Assembly (NCBI RefSeq): GCF_020099395.1
Contig: NZ_CP083590.1
Location: 6,510,001-6,574,000 of the forward strand
Reading direction: 5' to 3'
Length of the DNA stretch: 64,000 nucleotides
Origin: Streptomyces mobaraensis
GTDB lineage: Bacteria; Actinomycetota; Actinomycetes; Streptomycetales; Streptomycetaceae
Under the pieces are notes generated by a model that was not told where the DNA came from, searched no databases, and saw only the letters and a list, made by a program, of their open reading frames with translations. The stretch's first letter is position 1. Each line of letters begins with the position of its first letter. Positions 24,495 to 32,811 of this stretch are shown piece by piece. A program made the translations under genes and the position numbers.

Positions 24495-25565
24495 CTATCC
24501 CCTCTCCAGGCGGCGGTCGAGCAGGTAGAGCAGGGTCGGGGCACCGATCAGGGCGGTGACGACGCCCACCGGAAGCTCCTGGTCCGGCAGGGCCGTCCGG
24601 GCCACCAGGTCGACCACCACCAGCAGCACGGCCCCGAACAGGGCGGCGATCGGCAGCAGCCGGCGGTGGGCGCCGCCGACGACCATCCGGCACACGTGCG
24701 GAACCATCAGCCCCACGAAGCCGATCGCCCCCGACACCGACACCAGCACGCCCGTCAGCACACTCGTCACGACGAACAGCTCACGGCGCAGACGGCCCAC
24801 ATCGACGCCCAGGCCGGCCGCCGTCTCGTCGCCCATCAGCAGCGCGTCCAGCGCCCGCGCCCGGGCCAGCAGCGCGGCCAGCCCCAGGCCGACGGCCACC
24901 AGGGGCGCCGTCAGCGTCGACCACTGGGCCCCGCCCAGCGACCCCATCAGCCAGAACAGCACCCCGTGCGTCTGCTGGTCGTCGCCCGCCTGGAGCACCA
25001 GGTAGTGGGTGAACCCGGACAGGAACTGCCCGATGCCCACCCCCGCCAGCACCAGCCGCAGCGGGGAGAAGCCGCCGCCGCGCCGGGCCATCGCCCACAC
25101 GAGGGCGAACGACGCCAGCGCCCCGGCGAACGCGGCGGCCGAGAGGCCCAGGCCGAACGCCCCGCCGGCGCCGACCCCCAGGACGATCGCGGCGACCGCT
25201 CCCAGCGACGCGCCGCTGGAGATGCCCAGCAGGTACGGGTCGGCGAGCGGATTGCGGACCAGCGCCTGGGTGGCCGTGCCGACCAGCCCCAGCCCCGCGC
25301 CGACCAGCGCCGCCAGCAGCGCCCGCGGCACCCGCAGCCGCCACACGATCAGGTCGTGGGTGCCGGGCGCCAGGTCGTCGCCCGTCACCCCCCGGACCAC
25401 CGCCGACCACACGTCGCCCACCGGCACCCGGGTCGACCCCAGGCACACCGAGGCGACCAGCGCAACGACCAGCGCGACGACCAGGACACCGGCCACCAGG
25501 AACGTACGCGGCTCGCGGCCGCTCTCCCGTTCCTCCTTCTCCGCGGCCACCGCGAGCGTCGCCAT
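24495..25565 (-). CDS. FecCD/BtuC-family ABC transporter permease
   Basis: 356 residues, about ten membrane helices. Family blocks: 'WRLRVPRALLAALVGAGLGL', 'GTATQALVRNPLADPYLLGI', 'SSGASLGA', 'GAIGFVGLMVPHVCRMVVGG'. These permeases import metal-chelate complexes with a dedicated binding lipoprotein. The gene directly abuts the binding-protein gene (stop at 25566, start at 25565) and is followed by the ATPase. Confidence 0.93.
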   Translation of the reverse strand: MATLAVAAEKEERESGREPRTFLVAGVLVVALVVALVASVCLGSTRVPVGDVWSAVVRGVTGDDLAPGTHDLIVWRLRVPRALLAALVGAGLGLVGTATQALVRNPLADPYLLGISSGASLGAVAAIVLGVGAGGAFGLGLSAAAFAGALASFALVWAMARRGGGFSPLRLVLAGVGIGQFLSGFTHYLVLQAGDDQQTHGVLFWLMGSLGGAQWSTLTAPLVAVGLGLAALLARARALDALLMGDETAAGLGVDVGRLRRELFVVTSVLTGVLVSVSGAIGFVGLMVPHVCRMVVGGAHRRLLPIAALFGAVLLVVVDLVARTALPDQELPVGVVTALIGAPTLLYLLDRRLERG

Positions 25566-26636
25566 CTACTTGACCCGGTCCGGGTGCAGAACGTGCGCGA
25601 TCTCCCGCACGGTGTCCGCGCTGCGCACACCGGCGATCGTCGTGCGCTCGGACCCGATGCGCAGGAAGCGGCCCTCCTTGACGGCCTTGAGGTCCTTCGT
25701 CGCGGGGAAGGACTTGAGGAAGTCCTCCGCCTCGCCGAACGCCTTGCGGTTCGCCTCGTCGCTGCCCCGGTTGCGCACGGCGAGCTGGATGAAGTCCGGA
25801 TTCTTCGCCACCACGTCCTCCCAGCCGACGGGCTTGAAGTCGCCGTCGCAGTCGGCGAAGACGTTGCGGCCCCCGCCCTGGGTGATGACGGCGTTGGCGA
25901 CCTGCCGGTTGCACACCGCCATGGGCTGCTTGGTGCCGGCGTCGAAGTCGAAGAGGAAGTACGACGGCCGCTTGTCCTCCGGCACGTCCTTGAGCGCGTC
26001 CCGGACGCCGTCCGTCTTCTTCTTCATGTCCGCCACCAGCTCGGCGGCCCGCGCCGAGGTGCCGGTGACGCGGCCCAGCTCCTCGATGTCCGACTCGATG
26101 CCCGACAGGTCGGTGCGCGGCGACTTGTTCATGGCCGCGCACGCCGTCGACTTGAGGAAGATGTGCTTGATGCCGGCCGCCTTGAACTCCTCCGGCGTGG
26201 GCGCGTCACCGGCGCCGCGCATGTTCTTCATGGAGGAGAACGAGTCGATGTAGACGTCCGCGCCGGAGCCCAGCAGCTTCTCCTTGGGGATCACCGTCTT
26301 GCCCAGGACCGGCACCTTCGCCGCCTGGTCCGCGAACCGCTGCGGCACCGCGCCCTTCCCGGGCGGGAAGCCCGTACCGGCGATCCGGTCGCCCGCGCCC
26401 AGCCACAGCAGCAGCTCCAGGGCCGCGGCGTTGCTCGTCACGATCTTCTTCGGCGGTCCGTCGAACGTCGTCTTCGCACCCGCGCAGTCCTGGACGCTCA
26501 CCGGGAAGCCCTTGCCGCCCGAGCCCCCCGAAGCGCCCTCCTTCCCGGCCTCCCCGTCGTTACCGCCGCCACCGCCACAAGCCGTCGCCGTCAGGGCCAC
26601 CGCGGCCAGCACACCGCACCACGCACGAGCGCGCAT
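25566..26636 (-). CDS. Metal-chelate-type substrate-binding lipoprotein
   Basis: 356 residues. Signal peptide with lipobox LTATAC (lipidated Cys20) then a Gly-rich linker. The mature part has the FecB/BtuF-like (class III) binding-protein layout: 'KKIVTSNAAALELLLWLGAG', 'IPKEKLLGSGADVYIDSFSS', and a C-terminal 'RFLRIGSERTTIAGVRSADT'. No cobalamin riboswitch is seen in the 100 nt upstream, which argues mildly against vitamin B12 as cargo. The operon converges on the isonitrile synthase-P450 pair; the ligand could be a siderophore or an isonitrile-metal complex. Confidence 0.9.
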   Translation of the reverse strand: MRARAWCGVLAAVALTATACGGGGGNDGEAGKEGASGGSGGKGFPVSVQDCAGAKTTFDGPPKKIVTSNAAALELLLWLGAGDRIAGTGFPPGKGAVPQRFADQAAKVPVLGKTVIPKEKLLGSGADVYIDSFSSMKNMRGAGDAPTPEEFKAAGIKHIFLKSTACAAMNKSPRTDLSGIESDIEELGRVTGTSARAAELVADMKKKTDGVRDALKDVPEDKRPSYFLFDFDAGTKQPMAVCNRQVANAVITQGGGRNVFADCDGDFKPVGWEDVVAKNPDFIQLAVRNRGSDEANRKAFGEAEDFLKSFPATKDLKAVKEGRFLRIGSERTTIAGVRSADTVREIAHVLHPDRVK

Positions 26637-26781
26637 GAGAAACACTCCAGGGGGTCGTTCCATCGGGGACCGCTGATGCGGGCCCTGACCAGTAGTCGGA
26701 CCGCGTGCCGGTCGGGTTCCCGGCGGGCGGCGAGATGTGCGGCATAGGCTGCGGAAGATCAACTACCGCGGAGGACCACCG

Positions 26782-27528
26782 ATGCCGGACCACACCACCC
26801 CCCAGCAGCTCCAGCCCATGCCCACCGACTGGCGGCGTGCCCTCGCCGTCGTCGCCCACCCCGACGACCTCGAGTACGGCGCGTCCGCCGCCATCGCCGC
26901 CTGGCTCGACGAGGGACGCACCTGCGCCTACGTCCTGGCGACGCGCGGCGAGGCGGGCATCGACACCCTGAGCCCCGCCGAGGCCGGACCGCTGCGCGAA
27001 CGCGAGCAGCGGGAGAGCGCCGCGGCCGTGGGCGTGGACACCGTCGAATTCCTCGACCACGCGGACGGCGTCATCGAGTACGGCACCGCGCTGCGCCGCG
27101 ACATCGCCGCCGCCGTCCGCCGCCACCGCCCCGAACTCGTCCTCACCCTCAACCACCACGACACCTGGGGCGGGGTCGCCTGGAACACCCCCGACCACCG
27201 GGCCGTCGGCCGGGCCACCCTGGACGCCGTCGCCGACGCCGGGAACCGCTGGATCTTCCCCGAGCTCGTCGACGACGGCCTGACCCCGTGGAACGGCGTG
27301 CGCTACGTGGCCGTCGCCGGCTCGCCCCAACCGACCCACGCGGTGGACGCGAGCGCCGGCCTCGACCGCGCGGTGGCGTCGCTGCTCTGCCACCGCACCT
27401 ACATCGAGGCGCTCACGGACGAGGAGCCGGAGCGCTACTGCCGGACCTTCCTGGAGGGCAACATGGCGGCGGCGGGGGAGCGCTTCGGAGGCCGGCCGGC
27501 GGTCGCGTTCGAACTCTTCAGCCGGTGA
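26782..27528 (+). CDS. PIG-L family deacetylase
   Basis: 248 residues. The zinc motif AHPDD is at about residues 21-25 ('[17 protein letters not shown]') and the downstream His is in '[15 protein letters not shown]'. The family removes acetyl groups from GlcNAc-type sugars (MshB) or cleaves mycothiol conjugates (Mca). ATG at 26782 follows GGAGG. It is divergent from the ABC transporter operon and convergent with the Dha gene, 13 nt away. Substrate not assignable. Confidence 0.88.
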   Translation: MPDHTTPQQLQPMPTDWRRALAVVAHPDDLEYGASAAIAAWLDEGRTCAYVLATRGEAGIDTLSPAEAGPLREREQRESAAAVGVDTVEFLDHADGVIEYGTALRRDIAAAVRRHRPELVLTLNHHDTWGGVAWNTPDHRAVGRATLDAVADAGNRWIFPELVDDGLTPWNGVRYVAVAGSPQPTHAVDASAGLDRAVASLLCHRTYIEALTDEEPERYCRTFLEGNMAAAGERFGGRPAVAFELFSR

Positions 27529-27541
27529 CCGGCGGCTTTTT

Positions 27542-28699
27542 CTAGAGCTTGCGGTAGGTACGGGCGTCCTCGGCCGCCGCCAGGACGGCGGCCAGGTCGC
27601 CGCCCGCCGAGGCCGTCACCACGGCGGCGACGGCACCCTCGACGAACGGGGCGTCCACCAGCCGGGCGTCCGCCAGTTCACCGGTGCCGAGCAGGGACTT
27701 CACGGTGAGCACCGCGCTGCCCATGTCGCACAGGACCACCACGCCGGCCCCTTCACCGGCCTCCTCGACGGCCGCCCTGACCAGCTCGGCGCTGGTCCCG
27801 ATCCCCCCGTCGGGCAGCCCGCCGGCGAGCGCGACGGGCACCGGGTCACCGGTCCCGACCAGCGCCGTGGCCAGGCCGGCCGTGGCGGCGGCCAGGTCCC
27901 GGCTGTGCGACACGAGGACGACGCCGACGCGGCCGGGGGCGGAGGGGGCGTCCGGGGCGCTCAGGGTGTCCGGGGCGACCTCGGCGGCCTGCGGCTCCAC
28001 CGGCCGGCCCGGCTCCTCCTGCCGGCCCGGCTCCTCCTGCCGCCCCGGGGCGAGCTCCGGGTCCGTAGCCTCGTACAGCGCCGTGATCAGCAGTGCGGAC
28101 GAGGCCGCGCCCGGGTCCTCGTGACCGACGCTCCGCTCGCCCAGGTAACTGGCCCGGCCCCGGCGGGCCCTGAGCGGTACGGTCGCCTCCGCGCCCTCGA
28201 CGGCGGCCCGCGCCGCCGCCCGCAACGCGGCCGTCACGTCGTCGCCGTCCGCGAGGGAGGCGGCGAGGGCGTCGGCGGCGGGCTGGAGGGCGTCGACCAT
28301 CGTCGCGTCCCCGGGCGCCGAGTCGCCCAGCCGGCGCACGCTCCGTACGGCGGCGGCCAGGCCCTGCCCCAGCGCCTCGAGAGCCACCTCGGCGTCCTCG
28401 CCCAGCACCTTCCCCAGCCGCCGGAACACCGTGCCGAACAGCGGGCCCGACGCCCCGCCCACCGTGTTCGTCAGATGCGCGCCCACAGCGGTCAGCAGCG
28501 CCCCGGGGGTCTCCGCCGCCGCCACCGCCTCCGCCCCGGCGGCGGAGGTGAAGCCCCGCTTGAGGTTGGCGCCGTGGTCCGCGTCGCCGATGGCGGCGTC
28601 CAGCTCGGTCAGGCGGTCGGCGGAGGTGACGACGACCTCGACGGCGCGGTCGAGGAAGCGGCGGAAGAAGGCGAGGTCAAGCGGGACGGCGGCGGTCAT
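27542..28699 (-). CDS. DhaL-DhaM fusion (dihydroxyacetone kinase components)
   Basis: 385 residues. Residues 1-~205 are DhaL, the ADP-binding subunit: 'LTELDAAIGDADHGANLKRG', 'TVGGASGPLFGT', 'GDATMVDAL', 'KRG'. A linker with a GRQEEP duplication follows, then DhaM (mannose-PTS EIIA-like) from ~250: 'VGVVLVSHSRDLAAA' with the phospho-His, 'GGLPDGGIGTSAELV', 'VVLCDMGSAVLTV'. DhaM normally takes phosphate from HPr and passes it to DhaL, which serves DhaK. DhaK, the dihydroxyacetone-binding subunit, is not adjacent, so this fused module is an orphan here. Confidence 0.88.
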   Translation of the reverse strand: MTAAVPLDLAFFRRFLDRAVEVVVTSADRLTELDAAIGDADHGANLKRGFTSAAGAEAVAAAETPGALLTAVGAHLTNTVGGASGPLFGTVFRRLGKVLGEDAEVALEALGQGLAAAVRSVRRLGDSAPGDATMVDALQPAADALAASLADGDDVTAALRAAARAAVEGAEATVPLRARRGRASYLGERSVGHEDPGAASSALLITALYEATDPELAPGRQEEPGRQEEPGRPVEPQAAEVAPDTLSAPDAPSAPGRVGVVLVSHSRDLAAATAGLATALVGTGDPVPVALAGGLPDGGIGTSAELVRAAVEEAGEGAGVVVLCDMGSAVLTVKSLLGTGELADARLVDAPFVEGAVAAVVTASAGGDLAAVLAAAEDARTYRKL

Positions 28700-28797
28700 G
28701 CGCGGCTCCTTGCTCCTGTTGCTTCTGACGGACGGCCGCGTCTTGCCTCTGACGGAACGGCTGCGTCCCGGCCAGCGTAGGCGCGGGCGGATCCGGG

Positions 28798-29370
28798 TCA
28801 GCGGACGACGTCGAACACGTTCTTCTGCAGGCCGTTGGCGTACGCCTCGTGCTCCACCAGCCGCAGCTTCTGGGTGTCCTTGTCCGTGGTGCTGAACAGG
28901 CGCTTGCCCGCGCCCAGCAGCAGCGGGAAGACGAGCAGGTGGTAGCGGTCGATCAGCCCGGCGTCCGACAGGCTCCGGTTCAGGGTGGCACTGCCGTGGA
29001 CGATGATCGGGCCGCCTTCGGTCTCCTTCAGCGCGGCGACCTCGTCGAGGGAGCGCAGGATCGTGGTCTCGCCCCAGTTCGTCACCAGGTCGCTCTCGGC
29101 GAGCGTCGTGGAGACGACGTACTTCGGCATCACCTTGTAACCGGCGAAGTCCTCCATGTCCGGCCACACGGCGCCGAACGCCTCGTAACTCGTCCGGCCC
29201 AGCAGCATCGCGGTGGCCTCCTCCTGCTCCCGACCCTTGATCTCGAACGCCTCGGGCAGGAACTCCACGTCCTTGAACGTCCACCCGGCGTTCCGGTAGC
29301 CGGGCTCGCCGCCCGGGGCTTCCACGACGCCGTCGAGCGAGATGAAGGCGGTGCTGATCAGGGTGCGCAT
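28798..29370 (-). CDS. Dihydrofolate reductase-like (RibD C-terminal domain) protein
   Basis: 190 residues. Layout of RibD-C reductases: 'STAFISLDGVVEAPGG', 'ATAMLLGRTSYEAFGAVWPD', 'KYVVSTTLAESDLVTNWGET', 'GPIIVHGSATLNRSLSDAGL', 'YHLLVFPLLLGAGKRLF'. Such proteins are NAD(P)H-dependent reductases of unknown physiological substrate. ATG at 29370 follows GAGG. Same strand as the Dha fusion, 98 nt upstream. Confidence 0.9.
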   Translation of the reverse strand: MRTLISTAFISLDGVVEAPGGEPGYRNAGWTFKDVEFLPEAFEIKGREQEEATAMLLGRTSYEAFGAVWPDMEDFAGYKVMPKYVVSTTLAESDLVTNWGETTILRSLDEVAALKETEGGPIIVHGSATLNRSLSDAGLIDRYHLLVFPLLLGAGKRLFSTTDKDTQKLRLVEHEAYANGLQKNVFDVVR

Positions 29371-29502
29371 GGGGAGGTTCCTCGGGAGTCGTGCGGGAGG
29401 GAGCCGCGGTCGCGGCCGCGCTCGCAGTGTGCACCAAGCGTGATCACTCACGGAAGGTCCGGCGGCCCCCCCCAGCAAGGGCGGACCGGATGCCGTCCCG
29501 GA

Positions 29503-30102
29503 TCAGCCGATCCCGGTGACCGTCGACGCCAGCGACAAGACCAGCGCGCCGAGCGCCCCCGCGGCACCCGACAGGCGCACCTCGCGCGGGGTGTCCCGGT
29601 GGCGGACGTACCGCGCGGTGGCCGCGCCGAAGGCCAGGCCGCCGGCGACGAACCACGGCCCCCACAGGCAGAGGTACCAGAGCGTCAGGTCCGCGAGCCC
29701 GGGCGCGGCCGACAGCACCCCGGTCTCCACCAGCACCCCGTCCAGGACGAAGAGGCCGCCGTGCCAGACGAGCAGGACCGCGGCGCCGCCGCCGCAGAAC
29801 ACCAGGAGACGGCCGGTCCCCGGGCCGCGCCGCCGCGTCAGGCCGATGCCCAGCAGCGCCCCGATGAGCTTCAGGAACCCGGTCACCCACAGGACGGCCA
29901 CGAACCAGGTCACCCGGTCGTGGGCGAGTTCCACCAGGGACGGCGACACCGTCGTCCGGGCGCCGAAGGTGCGGCCCGTCGCCCAGACGAAACTCGGCAC
30001 CGCGAAGAGGATCCCCCACACCGCGGCGGCGAGCCCGGGCCCGGCGCCGGGCCTCGGACGGGACGGCCGGCGGGGGACAGCGTGCACGTATCGCTCGATC
30101 AC
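29503..30102 (-). CDS. DUF3995 membrane protein
   Basis: 199 residues with four predicted membrane helices. The first is in the 'AAAVWGILFAVPSFVWATGRT' context typical of DUF3995; the others are near 'WFVAVLWVTGFLKLIGALLG', 'LLVFCGGGAAVLLVWHGGLF' and 'LVLSLASTVTG'. Function unknown. Confidence 0.75.
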   Translation of the reverse strand: MIERYVHAVPRRPSRPRPGAGPGLAAAVWGILFAVPSFVWATGRTFGARTTVSPSLVELAHDRVTWFVAVLWVTGFLKLIGALLGIGLTRRRGPGTGRLLVFCGGGAAVLLVWHGGLFVLDGVLVETGVLSAAPGLADLTLWYLCLWGPWFVAGGLAFGAATARYVRHRDTPREVRLSGAAGALGALVLSLASTVTGIG

Positions 30103-30211
30103 GGCTCCACCGTGGCGGAACGGCGACGGCGAGGCGTCATCCGACCGGACGAGCGGCCTCCGCCGCGAGAGTGAACCGCCGGAAGCGTCCGGGCGCCGGG
30201 GTGTACGCCGT

Positions 30212-31159
30212 TCACGCCCCCGGCAGGGCGCGCAGCCCCAGTCCGTCCGCCGTGATGGTGTCCGCCGTGACGAGGGCCTGCTCGGCCGTGACGTCCGTCA
30301 TGAAGACGAAAGGCGGGATCACCGGGGGCGCGGGGAGGGTGTCGGGGGAGAAGGTGAGGCAGACGAGGCCCTCCAGGCAGCCGTGGAACCGGGTGAGGTG
30401 GAGCGTCACCTCGCCTCGCAGCTCCAAGGAACGGGCCCGCAGAGCGAGTTGCCCTGCCCCCTGTCCGTCGCGCGTCCGCAGCCGGTAGTCGCTCAGCGAA
30501 GCGGCCCGCATTGTGAGGACGATGACCTTCAACTGGCCCTTGGCCGTGGGGACGTGACTCACGCCGGCCAGGGTGAAGCCGTGCGGGGAGAAGCGGGAGG
30601 CGGTGACGGCCGGGGGAGTGGCGGCCGCGGTGACCGGCTGCCCTGGCTGTCCCGACCGCACCGGCTGCACCGGGCGTCCCGGGGGTGCGTCCGCCGCCTC
30701 CGCCCGGTCCGCCGACGGCCCGGCCATGACCGTCAGCAGGACGGCCGGCAGCGCGACGGCGAGCGTACGGTCGCCCCTCGGGGTCCAGCCGAAGCCCATC
30801 GCGCTGCCCGCGATGCCGAGGGCCATGCCCACCAGGAACCCGCCCAGGTTGGTGGCCGCGAACGACAGCACCGACAGGATCAGGGCGTTGACGCTCACGT
30901 AGTGCCGTGCCGACGGCAGGAACCACAGGAACAGCCCCGCCGCGATCAGCGCCAGCCCGATGCCCAGCGCGGCCAGCCCGCCCAGCCCCAGGCTCACCAG
31001 CACGGTCACCGGTGACAGCGGGACCACCAGCAGCTCCGTCCCGCCGAGGACGAGGAGGGTGCCGGCCCAGAAGGGCCGGGTCCGCCGCCAGGTGCGGAAG
31101 CGCCGGCGGGCCGGTCCGTCCGGCAGCCTCGGGAACGCCCGCGGCCGCCTCAGAAGCAC
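30212..31159 (-). CDS. DUF6114 membrane protein
   Basis: 315 residues. Three or four membrane helices in the first 150 residues ('RPFWAGTLLVLGGTELLVVP', 'ALGIGLALIAAGLFLWF', 'NALILSVLSFAATNLGGFLV', 'LAVALPAVLLTVMAG'), then a Pro-rich linker and a beta-rich extracytoplasmic domain. The start overlaps the end of the DUF6230 gene by 10 nt; the pair recurs in Streptomyces and is usually next to a TetR regulator, as here. Function unknown. Confidence 0.8.
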   Translation of the reverse strand: MLLRRPRAFPRLPDGPARRRFRTWRRTRPFWAGTLLVLGGTELLVVPLSPVTVLVSLGLGGLAALGIGLALIAAGLFLWFLPSARHYVSVNALILSVLSFAATNLGGFLVGMALGIAGSAMGFGWTPRGDRTLAVALPAVLLTVMAGPSADRAEAADAPPGRPVQPVRSGQPGQPVTAAATPPAVTASRFSPHGFTLAGVSHVPTAKGQLKVIVLTMRAASLSDYRLRTRDGQGAGQLALRARSLELRGEVTLHLTRFHGCLEGLVCLTFSPDTLPAPPVIPPFVFMTDVTAEQALVTADTITADGLGLRALPGA

Positions 31160-31764
31160 TGGTCGCCGTCCAGGTTCACCTGGAGTTTCAGGCCCTTCAG
31201 CCGGAAGTTGCCGCCCGTGGCCGACCAGGCGTGCGACCGCACGCCCGCCACCGTGACCTTCCCCGCCTGGAGCCCGAACGCGCCGGCGTCGCCCTTCACC
31301 CCCGGCACCCGGTCGAGCGTCGACGCGTCCCGGCCGATCTGCGCCGTCCCGAACTCCGCGTCCCCGACGAGGTCCTCGCCGTCGATGACCAGATCGCTCG
31401 CCGTCACCTCGCCGGCCCGCCCGCCGGCCGTGAGCTTGAACGTGACCTTGCCCAGCGGCGTGGGCACGGACGCGGCCTGACAGATGTCGCTCAGCCGGGC
31501 GTTCCCGATGCCCAGCAGGGCCACCGGATGCCCCTTGCCGTCGACGGACTTGTCGGTCTGCACGTACGAGGCCAGCCCGTCGCTGGTCAGCCTGCCGGAC
31601 GACACCTGGAAATGCGTACCGGAGACGGCGAACGAGGCCGCGAGCGCGCCCTGTGCCATCCCCGTGGCCATCGCCCCCACCGCGAGCACCGCCGGCAGGG
31701 CGATCAGGGCGGTCCGCCGCCAGGCGGTACGGCCCTCCGGCAGGTCTCGGTCTGATCCGCTCAC
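31150..31764 (-). CDS. DUF6230 secreted or membrane-anchored protein
   Basis: 204 residues. Basic N-terminus, a single hydrophobic segment ('ALIALPAVLAVGAMATGMA') and a beta-rich exported domain with 'FAVSGTHFQVSSGRLTSDGL' and a C-terminal 'LKGLKLQVNLDGDQCF'. It forms a translationally coupled pair with the DUF6114 protein and is divergent from a TetR regulator 56 nt away. Some family members are labelled cholesterol esterase in databases, but no hydrolase motif is visible. Confidence 0.8.
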   Translation of the reverse strand: MSGSDRDLPEGRTAWRRTALIALPAVLAVGAMATGMAQGALAASFAVSGTHFQVSSGRLTSDGLASYVQTDKSVDGKGHPVALLGIGNARLSDICQAASVPTPLGKVTFKLTAGGRAGEVTASDLVIDGEDLVGDAEFGTAQIGRDASTLDRVPGVKGDAGAFGLQAGKVTVAGVRSHAWSATGGNFRLKGLKLQVNLDGDQCF

Positions 31765-31820
31765 TGCTTCCTCCCGCGACTCAGGGAAGTGCGTGGTGTG
31801 CAGGTGGTGCCATACTGCCG

Positions 31821-32483
31821 ATGTTCCCGTGGAGTTGGAGACTAGGGCCGATTTTGAACGATAGTCAACAGCGCGGAAGCGAGCGGGCGCAGGCGCGCCG
31901 GGCCGAACTCATCGCCGTCGGGCGGAAGCTGTTCGCCGACACGTCCTACGACGCCCTGTCCATGGACGACATAGCCCGGCACGCGGGCGTCGCCAAGGGG
32001 CTGATCTACTACTACTTCAGCAGCAAGCGCGGCTACTACCTCGCCATCATCGAGGACGCCGTCGCCGAACTCGTCCAGCGCGCCGGGTCCACCCACGACC
32101 TGCCGCCCGTCGAACGCGTCCACCACACCGTCGACGGCTACCTCCGCTACGCCCAGCACCACCAGGCCGCCTACCGCGCCATCGTCACCGGCGGCGTCGG
32201 CTTCGACGCCGACGTCCTCGCGATCCGCGACCGCGTCCGCGAACAGCTCCTCACCGCGATGGCCCGCGCCGCCTGGGGACGCGCCGACCTCCCGCCCGTC
32301 GCGCGGGCCGCCCTCGTCGGCTGGCTGTCGGCGGTGGAAGGGGTGACGCTGGACTGGCTGGCCCGCCGTGAGCTGCCCCGGGAGATGGTGTGCGGGCTGC
32401 TGGTGCGGGCGTTGGGGGACGCGCTGCGGACGGTCGAGGAACACGAGCCGACGTGCCCGGCGCCCGAGCGGACGCGGTGGTGA
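31821..32483 (+). CDS. TetR-family transcriptional regulator
   Basis: 220 residues from ATG 31821 (TTG 31854 is an alternative). N-terminal HTH: 'RKLFADTSYDALSMDDIARH', 'AGVAKGLIYYYFSSKRGYYL', followed by an all-helical ligand domain. A -10-like CATACT at 31811 would start transcription almost on the ATG, suggesting a leaderless message. The half-sites GACTA/TAGTC (about 31840-31865) are a possible autoregulatory operator. Probable control of the divergent DUF6230/DUF6114 pair. Confidence 0.88.
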   Translation: MFPWSWRLGPILNDSQQRGSERAQARRAELIAVGRKLFADTSYDALSMDDIARHAGVAKGLIYYYFSSKRGYYLAIIEDAVAELVQRAGSTHDLPPVERVHHTVDGYLRYAQHHQAAYRAIVTGGVGFDADVLAIRDRVREQLLTAMARAAWGRADLPPVARAALVGWLSAVEGVTLDWLARRELPREMVCGLLVRALGDALRTVEEHEPTCPAPERTRW

Positions 32484-32811
32484 GGCGCCCCGGCCCCGCC
32501 CCTTCCCGTTTCCCGCGGGGGCCGCGGCCCCCGCACCCCCATTCGGAGCGCCGCCGGTGAAGTTTGCTGCAGACCGGGGTATATGCGGGACATCGTCCTG
32601 AAAGCCACGGCCGGACCCTCCAGTTGCAGTCCGGCCATGATCTGTCAAGCCGTGACGAGGCCCCCTCGATCAGGCATACTCCAAGCGCCACAGCCGCAGG
32701 TCATCCCCATTCCGCGACCCGGCACGGGACTGTCGACTGGGCATCACCGGCGGTCCGGCCGACACCCAGGCCCCCGCCGTTCCAGCGCCCGACAGGGAGG
32801 AGAGCCGTCGC
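32484..32811. other. Intergenic region with partial dispersed element
   Basis: The first ~60 nt are an arm of the dispersed GC-rich element (GCCCCGGCCCCGCCCC... with a GGGGGCCGCGGCCCCC hairpin) that can terminate the TetR message. The rest holds the acyl-CoA dehydrogenase promoter region; a CATACT -10-like hexamer lies at about 32674. No gene recognised. Confidence 0.5.

Noticed and set aside
26637..26781. Cobalamin riboswitch before the BtuF/FecB-like gene
   Set aside because: The ~145-nt divergent gap is too short and lacks a B12-box sequence.
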